From Sphingobacteriales bacterium (GTDB taxonomy: Bacteria > Bacteroidota > Bacteroidia > Chitinophagales > JADIYW01): a stretch of DNA of 64,000 nt. This document shows, in pieces, positions 9,193 to 18,236 of the stretch (position 1 is its first letter; every line of letters begins with the position of its first letter). Below the pieces are notes generated by a model, which searched no databases, was not told the DNA's origin, and saw only the letters and a program-made list of their open reading frames with translations. The position numbers and the translations under genes were made by a program. The DNA lies in assembly GCA_016699615.1 (NCBI GenBank), contig CP064984.1, positions 2,638,001-2,702,000 of the forward strand, read 5' to 3'.

Positions 9193-10986
9193 ATGAAACA
9201 CTTGAGAAATTTCTGTATTATTGCTCATATTGACCATGGTAAAAGCACTTTGGCAGATAGATTGTTAGAATTTACCAAAACAGTATCTGAAAGAGATATG
9301 CAGGCTCAAACTTTAGATGATATGGATTTGGAAAGAGAGCGAGGAATAACTATAAAAAGCCATGCTATCCAAATGGATTACAAACATACAGATGGCACAA
9401 ATTATTCTATTAATTTAATTGATACACCAGGACACGTAGATTTTTCATATGAAGTTTCTCGTTCACTTGCAGCATGCGAAGGTGCTTTGCTTTTAGTTGA
9501 TGCAACACAAGGTATACAAGCACAAACAATTTCTAACTTATATTTAGCTATTGAAAATGGCTTAGAAATCATTCCAGTTATCAATAAAATTGATATGGAT
9601 GGTGCCATGATTGAAGAAGTTACTGACCAAATAGTTGATTTAATTGGATGTAAAGCAGATGAAATTATTCATGCAAGCGGAAAAACAGGAATTGGTGTAC
9701 AAGATATTATGGATGCAGTAATTGCTAGAATTCCAGCACCAAAAGGCGATACAGAAGCACCATTGCAAGCATTAATATTTGACTCAGTATTCAATTCTTT
9801 TCGTGGTGTAATTGCATATTTTAGAATTATGAATGGTACTTTGCGCAAAGGTGATAAGGTGAAATTTGTAAATACAGAAAGAGCATATATTGCAGACGAA
9901 GTAGGTATTCTAAGAATGAACTTAGAACCTAAGCAAGAAGTAAAAGCAGGCGATGTAGGCTATATTATCACAGGAATAAAAGTATCAAAAGAAATAAAAG
10001 TAGGAGATACCATCACTCAACTACAAAATCCATGTAAGGAAGCTATAAAAGGTTTTGAAGATGTAAAACCAATGGTATTTGCTGGAATTTATCCAATTGA
10101 TAATGATGATTACGAAGAACTTAGAGAATCATTAGAAAAATTACAATTAAATGATGCATCATTAGTATTTGAGCCAGAAACATCATTAGCATTAGGTTTT
10201 GGCTTTAGATGTGGTTTACTTGGATTGTTACACTTAGAAATTGTTCAAGAAAGACTAGAACGTGAGTATGATATGACTATTATTACCACAGTTCCAAACG
10301 TAACTTACTATGCATACACCAAAGCAAATGAAAAATTAATTGTAAATAATCCATCAGATTTGCCAGAACCCAATCTGTTAGATTTTGTTGAAGAACCATA
10401 TATAAAATCAAGTATCATTACGAAGCCAGAATATATTGGTGCAATTATGAAATTGTGTATGGATAAACGTGGTATTCTAAAAAATCAAGTATATCTTACA
10501 GAAAGCAGAGTGGAACTTCAATTCGAAATGCCATTAGCAGAAATTGTATTTGATTTTTATGATCAATTAAAATCAATTTCAAAAGGCTACGCATCATTTG
10601 ATTATCATTTGTATGATTTTAAAGAAAGTGATTTAGTAAAATTAGATATAAAACTTAATGGCGAAAATGTAGATGCTTTTTCAGCATTAATACATCGTAG
10701 CAAAGCATACCATTTTGGTAGTAGATTGTGCGAAAAATTAAAAGAATTAATTCCACGCCAACAATTTATGATAGCAATACAAGCAGCAATTGGTGCAAAA
10801 GTAATTGCTAGAGAAACAATTTCTGCAATGCGTAAAGATGTAACAGCAAAATGTTATGGCGGCGATATATCTAGAAAAAGAAAATTATTAGAAAAACAAA
10901 AGAAAGGAAAGAAGAAAATGAGACAAATTGGTACAGTAGAAGTTCCTCAGCAGGCATTTATGGCTGTACTTAAGTTGAATGAGTAA
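9193..10986 (+). CDS. lepA: Elongation factor 4 (LepA)
   Basis: LepA/EF4 is a ribosome-associated GTPase that affects 30S biogenesis and back-translocation. At 597 residues the length is canonical. G motifs: AHIDHGKSTLADRL (G1), RGITIKSH (G2), DTPGHVDFSYEV (G3), NKIDMDG (G4) and HASGKTGIG (G5). EF-G-like domains II, III and V follow (LGFGFRCGLLGLLHLEI). The lepA-specific C-terminal domain ends in CYGGDISRKRKLLEKQKKGKKKMR, a highly conserved basic tail whose first part is enough to recognise it. The frame is intact. smpB follows after 35 bases; both act on ribosomes. Confidence 0.98.
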   Translation: MKHLRNFCIIAHIDHGKSTLADRLLEFTKTVSERDMQAQTLDDMDLERERGITIKSHAIQMDYKHTDGTNYSINLIDTPGHVDFSYEVSRSLAACEGALLLVDATQGIQAQTISNLYLAIENGLEIIPVINKIDMDGAMIEEVTDQIVDLIGCKADEIIHASGKTGIGVQDIMDAVIARIPAPKGDTEAPLQALIFDSVFNSFRGVIAYFRIMNGTLRKGDKVKFVNTERAYIADEVGILRMNLEPKQEVKAGDVGYIITGIKVSKEIKVGDTITQLQNPCKEAIKGFEDVKPMVFAGIYPIDNDDYEELRESLEKLQLNDASLVFEPETSLALGFGFRCGLLGLLHLEIVQERLEREYDMTIITTVPNVTYYAYTKANEKLIVNNPSDLPEPNLLDFVEEPYIKSSIITKPEYIGAIMKLCMDKRGILKNQVYLTESRVELQFEMPLAEIVFDFYDQLKSISKGYASFDYHLYDFKESDLVKLDIKLNGENVDAFSALIHRSKAYHFGSRLCEKLKELIPRQQFMIAIQAAIGAKVIARETISAMRKDVTAKCYGGDISRKRKLLEKQKKGKKKMRQIGTVEVPQQAFMAVLKLNE

Positions 10987-11021
10987 TTTTCTGCACAATA
11001 CTTTTTGCATGTAGATAAGCC

Positions 11022-11483
11022 ATGAAGAAACAAACCAATATAGAAATTATTAATAAGAAAGCAGCATTCAATTATCTTTTGTTAGATACTTACAAAGCTG
11101 GAATGGTTCTTTATGGTACTGAGGTAAAATCTATTAGAGAAGGCAAAGTAAATATGTCTGACTGCTATTGTTTTTTCAAAGATGGCGAACTTTGGGTGAA
11201 GAATTTACATATTGCAGAATATGCTTTTGGTACATACAATAATCACGTTCCACTAAGACAACGTAAATTATTATTACAAAAAAGAGAATTGCAAAAATTG
11301 CATCTAAAAATAAAAGAAAAAGGATTTACAATTATTCCATATAGAATTTATTTTAATGAAAGAAATCTGTGTAAAATAGATATTTGCTTAGCAAAAGGTA
11401 AAAAGTCTTTTGACAAAAGAGAAACATTAAAAGCTAAAGACGAAAAACGCGATGTGCAAATAGCTATGAAAAAATATAGATAG
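11022..11483 (+). CDS. smpB: SsrA-binding protein SmpB
   Basis: SmpB delivers tmRNA to stalled ribosomes for trans-translation. The 153 residues include the OB-fold signature KAGMVLYGTEVKSIREGKVN, the NHVPLRQRKLL helix and a basic C-terminal tail (KSFDKRETLKAKD...AMKKYR) that inserts into the mRNA channel. It follows lepA by 35 bases and converges on alkB with 13 bases between the ends. No tmRNA gene was seen beside it. Confidence 0.97.
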   Translation: MKKQTNIEIINKKAAFNYLLLDTYKAGMVLYGTEVKSIREGKVNMSDCYCFFKDGELWVKNLHIAEYAFGTYNNHVPLRQRKLLLQKRELQKLHLKIKEKGFTIIPYRIYFNERNLCKIDICLAKGKKSFDKRETLKAKDEKRDVQIAMKKYR

Positions 11484-11496
11484 TTATATTTTTTTG

Positions 11497-12633
11497 TTAA
11501 ACATCTTGCGCAAATTTTTCTATACTTTCATTGTGTGCAATTACACGTGGATTCATAATTCTAAACCAAAGTGGTGGAATTAATGCCAATGGTATCATAG
11601 CCAAATAACCTGATGGCATTTGTGGAGCATTATCAAAATGTCTTAGTATTTGATATTTTCTACTTGCATTGTAATGATGGTCGCTGTGTCTTGTTAGTTC
11701 AAATAATAAAATTCTTCCCAGTTCATGCTCAGAGTTCCAAGAATGATGTGGCTTTACTTTCTCGTAAGCACCATTCGGCAACATTTTTCTTTGTAAACCA
11801 TAATGTTCTATATAGTTCACAATTTCCAATAACACAAACCCAATTGTTGCTGCTGCAATAAAAGCAAGCATGCATTTTAATCCTAAGAAAAAATAAATAC
11901 TTAGCACAAATAAAACTTGTATAATTTGAAATCTCAGCATTTCATTATTTATTGGATTCCAAATATTTAGATTTAATTTTCTTAATCTATGTTCTTCTAA
12001 TTTCCAAGCATCAATCCAAGAACCAATTACTGTTCTTGGTAAAAATCTATAAAAACTTTCATTTAATCTTGATGTTGCTGGATCTAATGGTGTAGATACA
12101 TTTTTATGATGTCCTCTGTTGTGCTCAATAAAAAAATGCATATATAATGTTGATAGCAAAAGCATTTTTGCCATAGTTTGTTCGTATTTTTTAGACCTAT
12201 GACCTAATTCGTGTGCCACATTTATACCTAATGCACCACACGCTAAGCCCATGCCTAATGTAATGCCAAGCAACTCATACCATGCTAGTGGTTGTGTGTA
12301 CACAGTATATAAATAGTAGGCTAAAATAATATATTGCAAAGGCACCATAGCATAAACTAAATAATCATAATATCTGTCGCTTTTTTCTTTAGCTTCTTCT
12401 TCGTCCGAAAAGTTTTCTGTGGTGCCAGTAAAAATAAATTCTACAACAGGAATAAAACCATACACAAATGCAAATGCAAAAAATGACCAATAACCTAAGA
12501 AATTAAATGAAATATACATCAATCCAGGAATAATGATAAGTGGTAGAAAGTATTTGTATTTTCTCCATACTTTATGCCATTTTGGTATTGGTTTGCTATT
12601 AGAAATTGTGTTGTTGGGTTGTATTGTATTCAT
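11497..12633 (-). CDS. alkB: Alkane 1-monooxygenase (AlkB-type diiron hydroxylase)
   Basis: AlkB is an integral-membrane diiron enzyme that hydroxylates the terminal carbon of medium-chain alkanes or related fatty molecules, using rubredoxin-delivered electrons. At 378 residues it has the expected length. All histidine boxes are present: HELGHR, HNRGHHKNV and TRHSDHHYN, plus the AlkB-specific NYIEHYGL. About six hydrophobic helices surround them. The gene is divergent from a TetR-type regulator with 107 bases between start codons, suggesting local control. No rubredoxin gene is next to it. Related membrane hydroxylases (xylene monooxygenase, fatty acid desaturases) share the boxes, but NYIEHYGL favours AlkB. 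The natural substrate is unknown. Confidence 0.9.
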   Translation of the reverse strand: MNTIQPNNTISNSKPIPKWHKVWRKYKYFLPLIIIPGLMYISFNFLGYWSFFAFAFVYGFIPVVEFIFTGTTENFSDEEEAKEKSDRYYDYLVYAMVPLQYIILAYYLYTVYTQPLAWYELLGITLGMGLACGALGINVAHELGHRSKKYEQTMAKMLLLSTLYMHFFIEHNRGHHKNVSTPLDPATSRLNESFYRFLPRTVIGSWIDAWKLEEHRLRKLNLNIWNPINNEMLRFQIIQVLFVLSIYFFLGLKCMLAFIAAATIGFVLLEIVNYIEHYGLQRKMLPNGAYEKVKPHHSWNSEHELGRILLFELTRHSDHHYNASRKYQILRHFDNAPQMPSGYLAMIPLALIPPLWFRIMNPRVIAHNESIEKFAQDV

Positions 12634-12693
12634 ACAGTTTCATTTTATTATTGTAAATTTATACATAATAATACAAAAAATCAAACTAAAATT

Positions 12694-12701
12694 GCAAAAA
12701 T
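12694..12701 (-). promoter_or_regulatory. Candidate -7 box for alkB
   Basis: On the minus strand TATTTTTG matches TAnnTTTG exactly, about 60 bases before the alkB start. No clear TTTG is found at the -33 distance, as expected for a promoter needing help or only weakly used. It overlaps the imperfect palindrome 12695-12712. Confidence 0.4.
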
Positions 12702-12712
12702 AGTTCGATTTT
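12695..12712. promoter_or_regulatory. Candidate operator between alkB and tetR
   Basis: AAAAAT-AGTTCG-ATTTTT is an 18-base imperfect inverted repeat with 6-base arms. It lies in the divergent alkB/TetR intergenic region and overlaps the alkB -7 box. Position and symmetry fit a TetR-family repressor site, but AT-rich palindromes arise easily by chance in this genome. Confidence 0.3.
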
Positions 12713-12740
12713 TGTATTTTATTTAACATTGGTTAATTGT

Positions 12741-13346
12741 ATGGGAAGAAAATATGTAAGCAAAACAAGAAACAAAAACTTAGATAAACGTAATTTTTAT
12801 TTACAGAAATTATTGTACAATTTTAAAATACATGGAACCAAAAAACTAAGTATAGATAAACTTGCAAATGAATTAGGTATTAGTAAATCTACTTTGTATG
12901 AATATTTTAAATCTAAAGATGAGATTGTAGGTTTGCTATTAGATGATATATTATTTAAAATAAGAGATGCTGAAAAAATATTGAATGACAAACATTCATC
13001 TTACATTGATAGATATTACCATAGCATAGATTTAATTTCAGAACATCTTTCAGATATTTCAAACGTATTGTTAGATGATTTGAAAAATGATTACCCAACG
13101 CATTGGAAAAACATTGAAGCTTTGATAGAATATTTATCAGATATACTAACTATCTATTACGACGAAGGCAAGAAATTAGGTTATTTTAAAAATATTGATA
13201 CAAGAATTTTAGTATTGTCTGATAGATTATTTTTTAATGCCATTTCAGACACAACCTATCTTAAGAAAAACAATATTAGTTTAAAAATTTTATTTGATGA
13301 GTATTTTAAAATGAAAAGTTTTGGTTTTATTAAAACTGAAGCATAA
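12741..13346 (+). CDS. TetR/AcrR family transcriptional regulator
   Basis: The N-terminal half carries the TetR helix-turn-helix: IHGTKKLSIDKLANELGIS followed by KSTLYEYFKSKDEIV (residues ~25-65), preceded by a basic arm. The C-terminal two thirds is a helical ligand-binding domain with no recognisable ligand signature. A TTG at 12729 could add four residues, but the ATG at 12741 (MGRKYVSKTR) is preferred. The gene is divergent from alkB, so it probably regulates the hydroxylase in response to a hydrophobic effector; that link is inference from position. It converges on the glycosyltransferase gene with 3 bases between the ends. Confidence 0.88.
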   Translation: MGRKYVSKTRNKNLDKRNFYLQKLLYNFKIHGTKKLSIDKLANELGISKSTLYEYFKSKDEIVGLLLDDILFKIRDAEKILNDKHSSYIDRYYHSIDLISEHLSDISNVLLDDLKNDYPTHWKNIEALIEYLSDILTIYYDEGKKLGYFKNIDTRILVLSDRLFFNAISDTTYLKKNNISLKILFDEYFKMKSFGFIKTEA

Positions 13347-13349
13347 AAA

Positions 13350-14318
13350 TTACGATAGAATATCAACAATCTTCTGCATATCCAAATCTTCCATACATTT
13401 AAAATGTTTTTTTGGACATGATGAACTTCCATATTTATTGCATGGTCTACACTTCAATTCATGATTTTCTATAATTACAGTATTGCTTGTGTTTTGATAT
13501 GGAATGAATCCTAATTTCTTGTCTGTGCTGCCCCAAACAGAAATAATTTTTTTCTGAAAAGCAGTTGCAATATGCATCATGCCTGTGTCGCCAGTTATTA
13601 CATATTTTGCTCTTTTTATAATAGATGCAGATTGTGTGATAGAAAATCGTCCGCAAGCATTCATTATTTTAAATGCATCTATTTGACTAAGTTCATTGCC
13701 TAATGTTTCGTCTTCTTTTCCACCAATTAAAATAATTGGTACTTTAATTTCCTTACACAAATACTCCAAATGATGTTTAGGTATCGTTTTGGTATAATGT
13801 TTTGCACCAATTACAATCACAATAAATCCAGCAATGTGCGTAAATGGCAAATTGCCAATTGGAATATCTTTTTCTTCAGGAATAAAAAAATCTAAACCTT
13901 GAGCATCATTAATGATATTTAGTTTTTTTACAGCAGAAAAATATCTATCAACAACATGATTGTTTAATAAATTAATTTTAAAAGATGTAAGCAACCATCG
14001 TTTAAATGTTTGCTTGTTGTAGGAATATACTTGCTTTGCTTTTAGTGATTTAATGATTTGAAACGAACGAATGTTTTTATGCAAATCTACGATAACATCA
14101 TATTGTTCATTTTTTAGCTCATTAATTACTTCATCAGTATGTTTATTTATAGAATATACTTTTTGTACATAGATATTATTTTCTACAATTTCTTTGTATA
14201 TGTCTTTTGTTATAAAATGAATTTCAGCAGAAGAAATTTGTTTTTTTATACATCTAATAATTGGTGATGTAAGAACAATGTCTCCAATAGAGCTAAACCT
14301 TATTATAAGTATTTTCAT
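13350..14318 (-). CDS. Glycosyltransferase family 9 (ADP-heptose:LPS heptosyltransferase-like)
   Basis: GT9 enzymes add heptose (or a related sugar) to the inner core of lipopolysaccharide at the cytoplasmic face. The 322 residues show the family pattern: RFSSIGDIVLTSPIIRCI at the N terminus, YDVIVDLHKNIRS, then the donor-binding half with IILIGGKEDE, ACGRFSI and VITGDTGMMHIATA, ending in a cysteine-containing CRPCNKYG...CPKKHFKCM segment common in this group. The start ATG overlaps the stop of the upstream gamma carbonic anhydrase gene by 4 bases, so the two are translationally linked. Whether the sugar is heptose is not established. Confidence 0.92.
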   Translation of the reverse strand: MKILIIRFSSIGDIVLTSPIIRCIKKQISSAEIHFITKDIYKEIVENNIYVQKVYSINKHTDEVINELKNEQYDVIVDLHKNIRSFQIIKSLKAKQVYSYNKQTFKRWLLTSFKINLLNNHVVDRYFSAVKKLNIINDAQGLDFFIPEEKDIPIGNLPFTHIAGFIVIVIGAKHYTKTIPKHHLEYLCKEIKVPIILIGGKEDETLGNELSQIDAFKIMNACGRFSITQSASIIKRAKYVITGDTGMMHIATAFQKKIISVWGSTDKKLGFIPYQNTSNTVIIENHELKCRPCNKYGSSSCPKKHFKCMEDLDMQKIVDILS

Positions 14319-14836
14319 ATTTTAATATCTATGTATTTTTTCATCTCTGAAATGTATTCTTCAACGCCTAAAATCACACGACTTTTCACAGCATCAATTG
14401 GTAATGTTTTTACAATTTTTGCTGGCGTACCTAATACCATACTTCCATCAGGAATTTTCATGTTTTCTGTAACCAATGCATGCGCACCAATAATGCAACC
14501 ATTGCCTATTTCAGCACCATTTAAAATTGTTGCACGCATACCAATTAAATTACAATCACCAATTTTTGCACCATGAATTATTGCACCATGTCCAATTACA
14601 TTGTCTTTTCCAATATGTATTGGCTTTCCATGGTCAACATGCATGATTACACCTTCTTGCACATTTGTACGTTCATCAATTCTTATTTCATCAAAGTCTG
14701 CACGTAGTACAGCACCATACCATATAGATACAAAATCTGCTAAAAATACTTTACCTAATACTCTTGCTGTATCAGCAATAAATACATTATTGCTGTATTG
14801 TGCCATTTGTTCTAGTTCTTTTTGATATGAATTCAT
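14315..14836 (-). CDS. Gamma-class carbonic anhydrase family protein
   Basis: This is a left-handed beta-helix hexapeptide-repeat protein of the gamma carbonic anhydrase/PaaY group (173 residues). The zinc-ligand histidine regions are visible in GVIMHVDHGKP and VIGHGAIIHGAKIG, within regular hexad repeats (IGMRATILNGAEIGNGCIIGAHALV), and it ends with the usual VLGTPAKIVK. It may hydrate CO2, or bind CoA thioesters as PaaY and CaiE relatives do; sequence alone does not decide. The stop overlaps the start of the GT9 gene by 4 bases (ATGA arrangement). Confidence 0.9.
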   Translation of the reverse strand: MNSYQKELEQMAQYSNNVFIADTARVLGKVFLADFVSIWYGAVLRADFDEIRIDERTNVQEGVIMHVDHGKPIHIGKDNVIGHGAIIHGAKIGDCNLIGMRATILNGAEIGNGCIIGAHALVTENMKIPDGSMVLGTPAKIVKTLPIDAVKSRVILGVEEYISEMKKYIDIKI

Positions 14837-14903
14837 ACACTAAATTTATAATTTAATATCAATATACATAAAAATTCAGAACAGAAATCGTATTTTGTAG
14901 GAG

Positions 14904-15903
14904 ATGGTTCTTTATATCATATTTATAAGTGCATTGTTTGTACAAGTAATATTTTATGTAAATTATCTTTTTTTCTTTAATAGGAAATCAAAATACAATT
15001 TAGCCTACAAGCCATCAGTAAGTATTATTATTTGTGCGAAGAACGAAGCAGAAAATCTAAAAAGAATATTCCTAAAATTGCAAAACAAAATTACGCAACA
15101 TTTGAAATATTAATTGTTGATGATAATTCAAGTGATAATACTGCACAAGTTGTGGCAGAATTAAAAAGCTATATTCTAATATACAATACATAAAGATTGA
15201 TAATAAAATTGGTGTTGGCAAAAAATATTTATTGCAACAAAGGCGTGCATATAGCAAAGTATGATGTGCTTTTATTGACAGATGCTGATTGTTTTCCTGT
15301 TTCTGAAAATTGGATTGCAAATATGTCTGCACACCTTTTTAATTATGAGATTGTGTTAGGTATTTCTCCATATAAAGCTACAAAAGTATCATTGTTGTCT
15401 GATATTCAGCATTATGAAACAACACAAACGTATTTGCAATATATTGCATTTGCAAATGCTGGAATACCATATATGTGTGTTGGAAGAAATGTAATGGTAA
15501 CTAAATCATTATATCAAAAATACAATGGCATGATGCAGATTTTAGTCTAGCATCTGGCGATGATGATTTAATGATACAACAATTAGCAAATATGCATAAC
15601 ACAAATACATGTGTTTTTTCAGATAGTTTTACTTGCTGAAAGCCTAAGAAGACTTATATTGATTGGTGTAAGCAAAAACGCAGACATTATACAACGGGAA
15701 CAAAATACAAGCTCAAACATCAAGTATTATTAGCATTATTTCTTTGGTCAAAATTTTGTGTGTATGTGGCATTTTTGATATGTTTTTTTCAAACAAGAAA
15801 TATTTATGTTGTATTTGCTTTAATGATATATTTTATGGTATCGTTTGTTGTTTTTTATAAGATAGATAAATTCTACAGAACAGTATTTGGTTTTTTAAGG
15901 TAA
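14904..15903 (+). pseudogene. Broken GT2 family glycosyltransferase
   Basis: Pieces of one membrane-anchored GT2 glycosyltransferase are spread over all three forward frames. In order they are: an N-terminal transmembrane helix, PSVSIIICAKNEAENLK, YATFEILIVDDNSSDNTA, GVHIAKYDVLLLTDADC (DxD-like), FANAGIPYMCVGRNVMVTKS, ASGDDDLMIQQ, WCKQKRRHYTTG (QxxRW-like region) and C-terminal hydrophobic helices. At least four indels (A5 at 15059-15063, A5 at 15163-15167, near 15235, near 15528) and an in-frame TGA at 15637-15639 interrupt it. Correcting the indels gives about 333 codons, still with the TGA. The lesion density is far above most of the window. It is either a decayed gene or a badly assembled stretch; the family is clear, the acceptor unknown. 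Confidence 0.8.
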
Positions 15904-15979
15904 TGTATTCTGATTGTATATCAATATTTAATATTGTAATATTAGGTATCGCAAGCAATATTGTACATAGCAAAAATAA

Positions 15980-16549
15980 ATGGATTTGAAAGCAGCTGAT
16001 AATATATTAATTCAAGAAGCATTGAGTGGCAATCAAAGTGCTTATACATTGCTTTTAGATAAGTATAAATATGCTGTGTATGCCGTGGCTCTAAAAATTG
16101 TGAAAAACAAAGAAGATGCAGAAGATGTGGTAATGGAAACATTCAATAAGGCATTCAATCATCTAAGCACTTATAATAATGAATATGCATTTGCTACATG
16201 GTTGTTTAAAATTGCGACAAATACGGCAATAGATTTATTAAGAAAAAATAATATACAAAAACTATCCATTGATGATAATGAATTGCATTTGGAAGAAAAG
16301 TATAGCGACAATAATAATGCAGAATTTGAGTTGATAAAAAAACAAGACAAAAATTATGTATTAAAAATTATACAACAACTAGAAAATCCATATCGCGATA
16401 TGATATTTTATAGATATTTTGATGAACTTAGCTATGGTGAAATTGCAGAAAAAACAAATACAAGTTTGGCTAATGTAAAGATTATACTACACAGAGCAAA
16501 AAAACAATTGCAGAAAATAATTCTACATTCTGATTTTAGTAATCAATAA
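15980..16549 (+). CDS. ECF-type RNA polymerase sigma factor
   Basis: This is a 189-residue extracytoplasmic-function sigma factor. Region 2 spans roughly residues 20-90 (LLDKYKYAVYAVALKIVKN, EDAEDVVMETFNKAF, FATWLFKIATNTAID). Region 4 spans 125-180 (YRDMIFYRYFDELSYGEIAEKTN, then VKIILHRAKKQLQ). There is no region 1 or 3. No anti-sigma factor gene is adjacent on either side: upstream is the broken GT2 and downstream the convergent carboxylase gene 10 bases away. Its regulon is unknown. The frame is intact although both neighbours are heavily damaged. Confidence 0.93.
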   Translation: MDLKAADNILIQEALSGNQSAYTLLLDKYKYAVYAVALKIVKNKEDAEDVVMETFNKAFNHLSTYNNEYAFATWLFKIATNTAIDLLRKNNIQKLSIDDNELHLEEKYSDNNNAEFELIKKQDKNYVLKIIQQLENPYRDMIFYRYFDELSYGEIAEKTNTSLANVKIILHRAKKQLQKIILHSDFSNQ

Positions 16550-16559
16550 TAAATGTACA

Positions 16560-18111
16560 TTATAATGGAATGTTGCCATGTTTGCGTTTTGGTCTATCAA
16601 CAGTTTTGTTTTCTAGCATTTCAAACGCAATAATTAATTTTTCTCTTGTCTGTTCTGGAAGAATTATTTCATCAATAAAACCACGTTCTGCTGCTTTGTA
16701 TGGATTTGCAAATGTTTCAGTATATTCATCTACTTTTTCATTCAATTTTTGTTCAGGATTTTCAGCTTTTGCAATTTCATTTTTAAAGATGATTTCTGCG
16801 GCACCTTTTGGACCCATTACAGCAATTTCAGCACTTGGCCAAGCATAATTCATGTCAGCTCCAATGTGTTTAGAGTTCATTACATCATAAGCACAACCAT
16901 AAGCTTTTCTTGTAATTACAGTCACTTTAGGTACTGTAGCTTCGCTTAATGCGTACAATAATTTAGCGCCATTTACAATTATACCATTCCATTCTTGGTC
17001 TGTGCCTGGTAAAAAATCCAGGAACATCTACAAGTACTAAAATTGGAATATTAAAAGCATCGCAAAATCTTGTGAATCGTGCACCTTTTCTTGAACTATT
17101 AATGTCTAAAACGCCTGCTAAGTACGCTGGTTGGTTAGCAATAATTCCTATGCTTCTTCCTGCAATTCGTGCAAAGCCAACAACAATATTCTCAGCGAAT
17201 TCTTTATGTACTTCAAAGAAAGAATTTTCATCAACTGTATTTTCAATTACTTCTCTAATATCATAAGGTTGATTTGGATTTTCTGGTAGTATTGAGTTGA
17301 GTTTTATTCTACTTTCTGATGTATTGTTTTGATAAGGAAGTTTAGGTGTTTTTTCTTGGTTGTTTTGTGGTATATAGCTTAATAATGATCTTACTTTTTG
17401 TAATGCTTCTACTTCGTTTTTTGCAGTAAAGTGTGTTACACCAGATTTTGATGTACGGTTGTTGCACCACCTAATTCTTCACTACTTACAATTTCGTGTG
17501 TAACAGTTTTTACAACATTTGCCAGTAACAAACATTTATGATGTGTTCTTTACCATTAAAGTAAAGTCAGTCATAGCTGGCGAATATACTGCGCCACCAG
17601 CACATGGTCCCATGATAGCAGAAATTTGTGGAATAACACCTGATGATAATACGTTTCTATGAAAAATATCTGCGTAGCCACCCAATGATACCACACCTTC
17701 TTGTATTCTTGCACCACCTGAGTCATTTAAGCCAATAACTGGTGCACCAACTTTTGTTGCTAAGTCCATTATTTTGCAAATTTTTTCAGCATGTGTTTCT
17801 GATAATGAGCCACCAAAAACAGTAAAGTCTTGAGAGAATAAATACACTAATCTGTCATTTATTTTTGCATAGCCAGTTACAACACCATCACCTAAATATT
17901 GTTCTTTTTCTAAACCAAAATCTGTGCTTCTATGTGTTACAAATTTATCTAATTCTTGGAATGTGCCTTTGTCTACTAAAAGTTCAATTCTTTCTCTTGC
18001 TGTTAGTTTGCCTTTTTTGTGTTGTGCATCAATACGATGTTGCCCACCACCAAGTAGTAAATCTTCTTCTTTTTGTACTAGTGTTTTTAGTTTATCTTGA
18101 ATTGTACTCAT
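16560..18111 (-). pseudogene. Acyl-CoA carboxylase carboxyltransferase (beta) subunit, PccB-like, multiply disrupted
   Basis: The gene encodes the carboxyltransferase subunit of a biotin-dependent propionyl/acetyl-CoA carboxylase, about 517 codons when corrected. Preserved landmarks: KLTARERIELLVDKGTF, VFGGSLSETHAEKI, GLNDSGGARIQEGV, GPCAGGAVYSPAMTD, then FLPGTDQEWNGIIVNGAKLL and AYDVMNSKHIGADMNYAWPSAE. Lesions: an in-frame TAA (17536-17538), an apparent two-base loss near 17520, a one-base loss at the T4 run 17446-17449 and an extra base in the A6 run 17011-17016. The oxyanion-hole motif usually read as YGGAYDVM is YGCAYDVM. The ATG at 18111 is preferred to an upstream TTG at 18132. The biotin carboxylase subunit is not nearby. 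It is either decaying or locally misassembled. Confidence 0.8.
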
Positions 18112-18199
18112 GCCATGAATATTATTTACCAATATTACTAAAAATATTGATAAATAATTCCTAAAGTTTTGAATATATAAAGTTTGTTTAATATGGCTA

Positions 18200-18232
18200 T
18201 TTGATTAATCTACATTTATAATTTTAATTTCA
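18200..18232 (+). promoter_or_regulatory. Candidate promoter for the EamA transporter gene
   Basis: TTTG at 18200-18203, 21 bases, then TAATTTCA at 18225-18232. This is an approximate match to the Bacteroidota consensus (last two bases of the -7 box differ). The box ends 4 bases before the ATG at 18237. Confidence 0.3.
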
Positions 18233-18236
18233 TTCA

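Noticed and set aside
11484..11496. tmRNA gene next to smpB
   Set aside because: Only 13 bases separate smpB from alkB, so there is no room.
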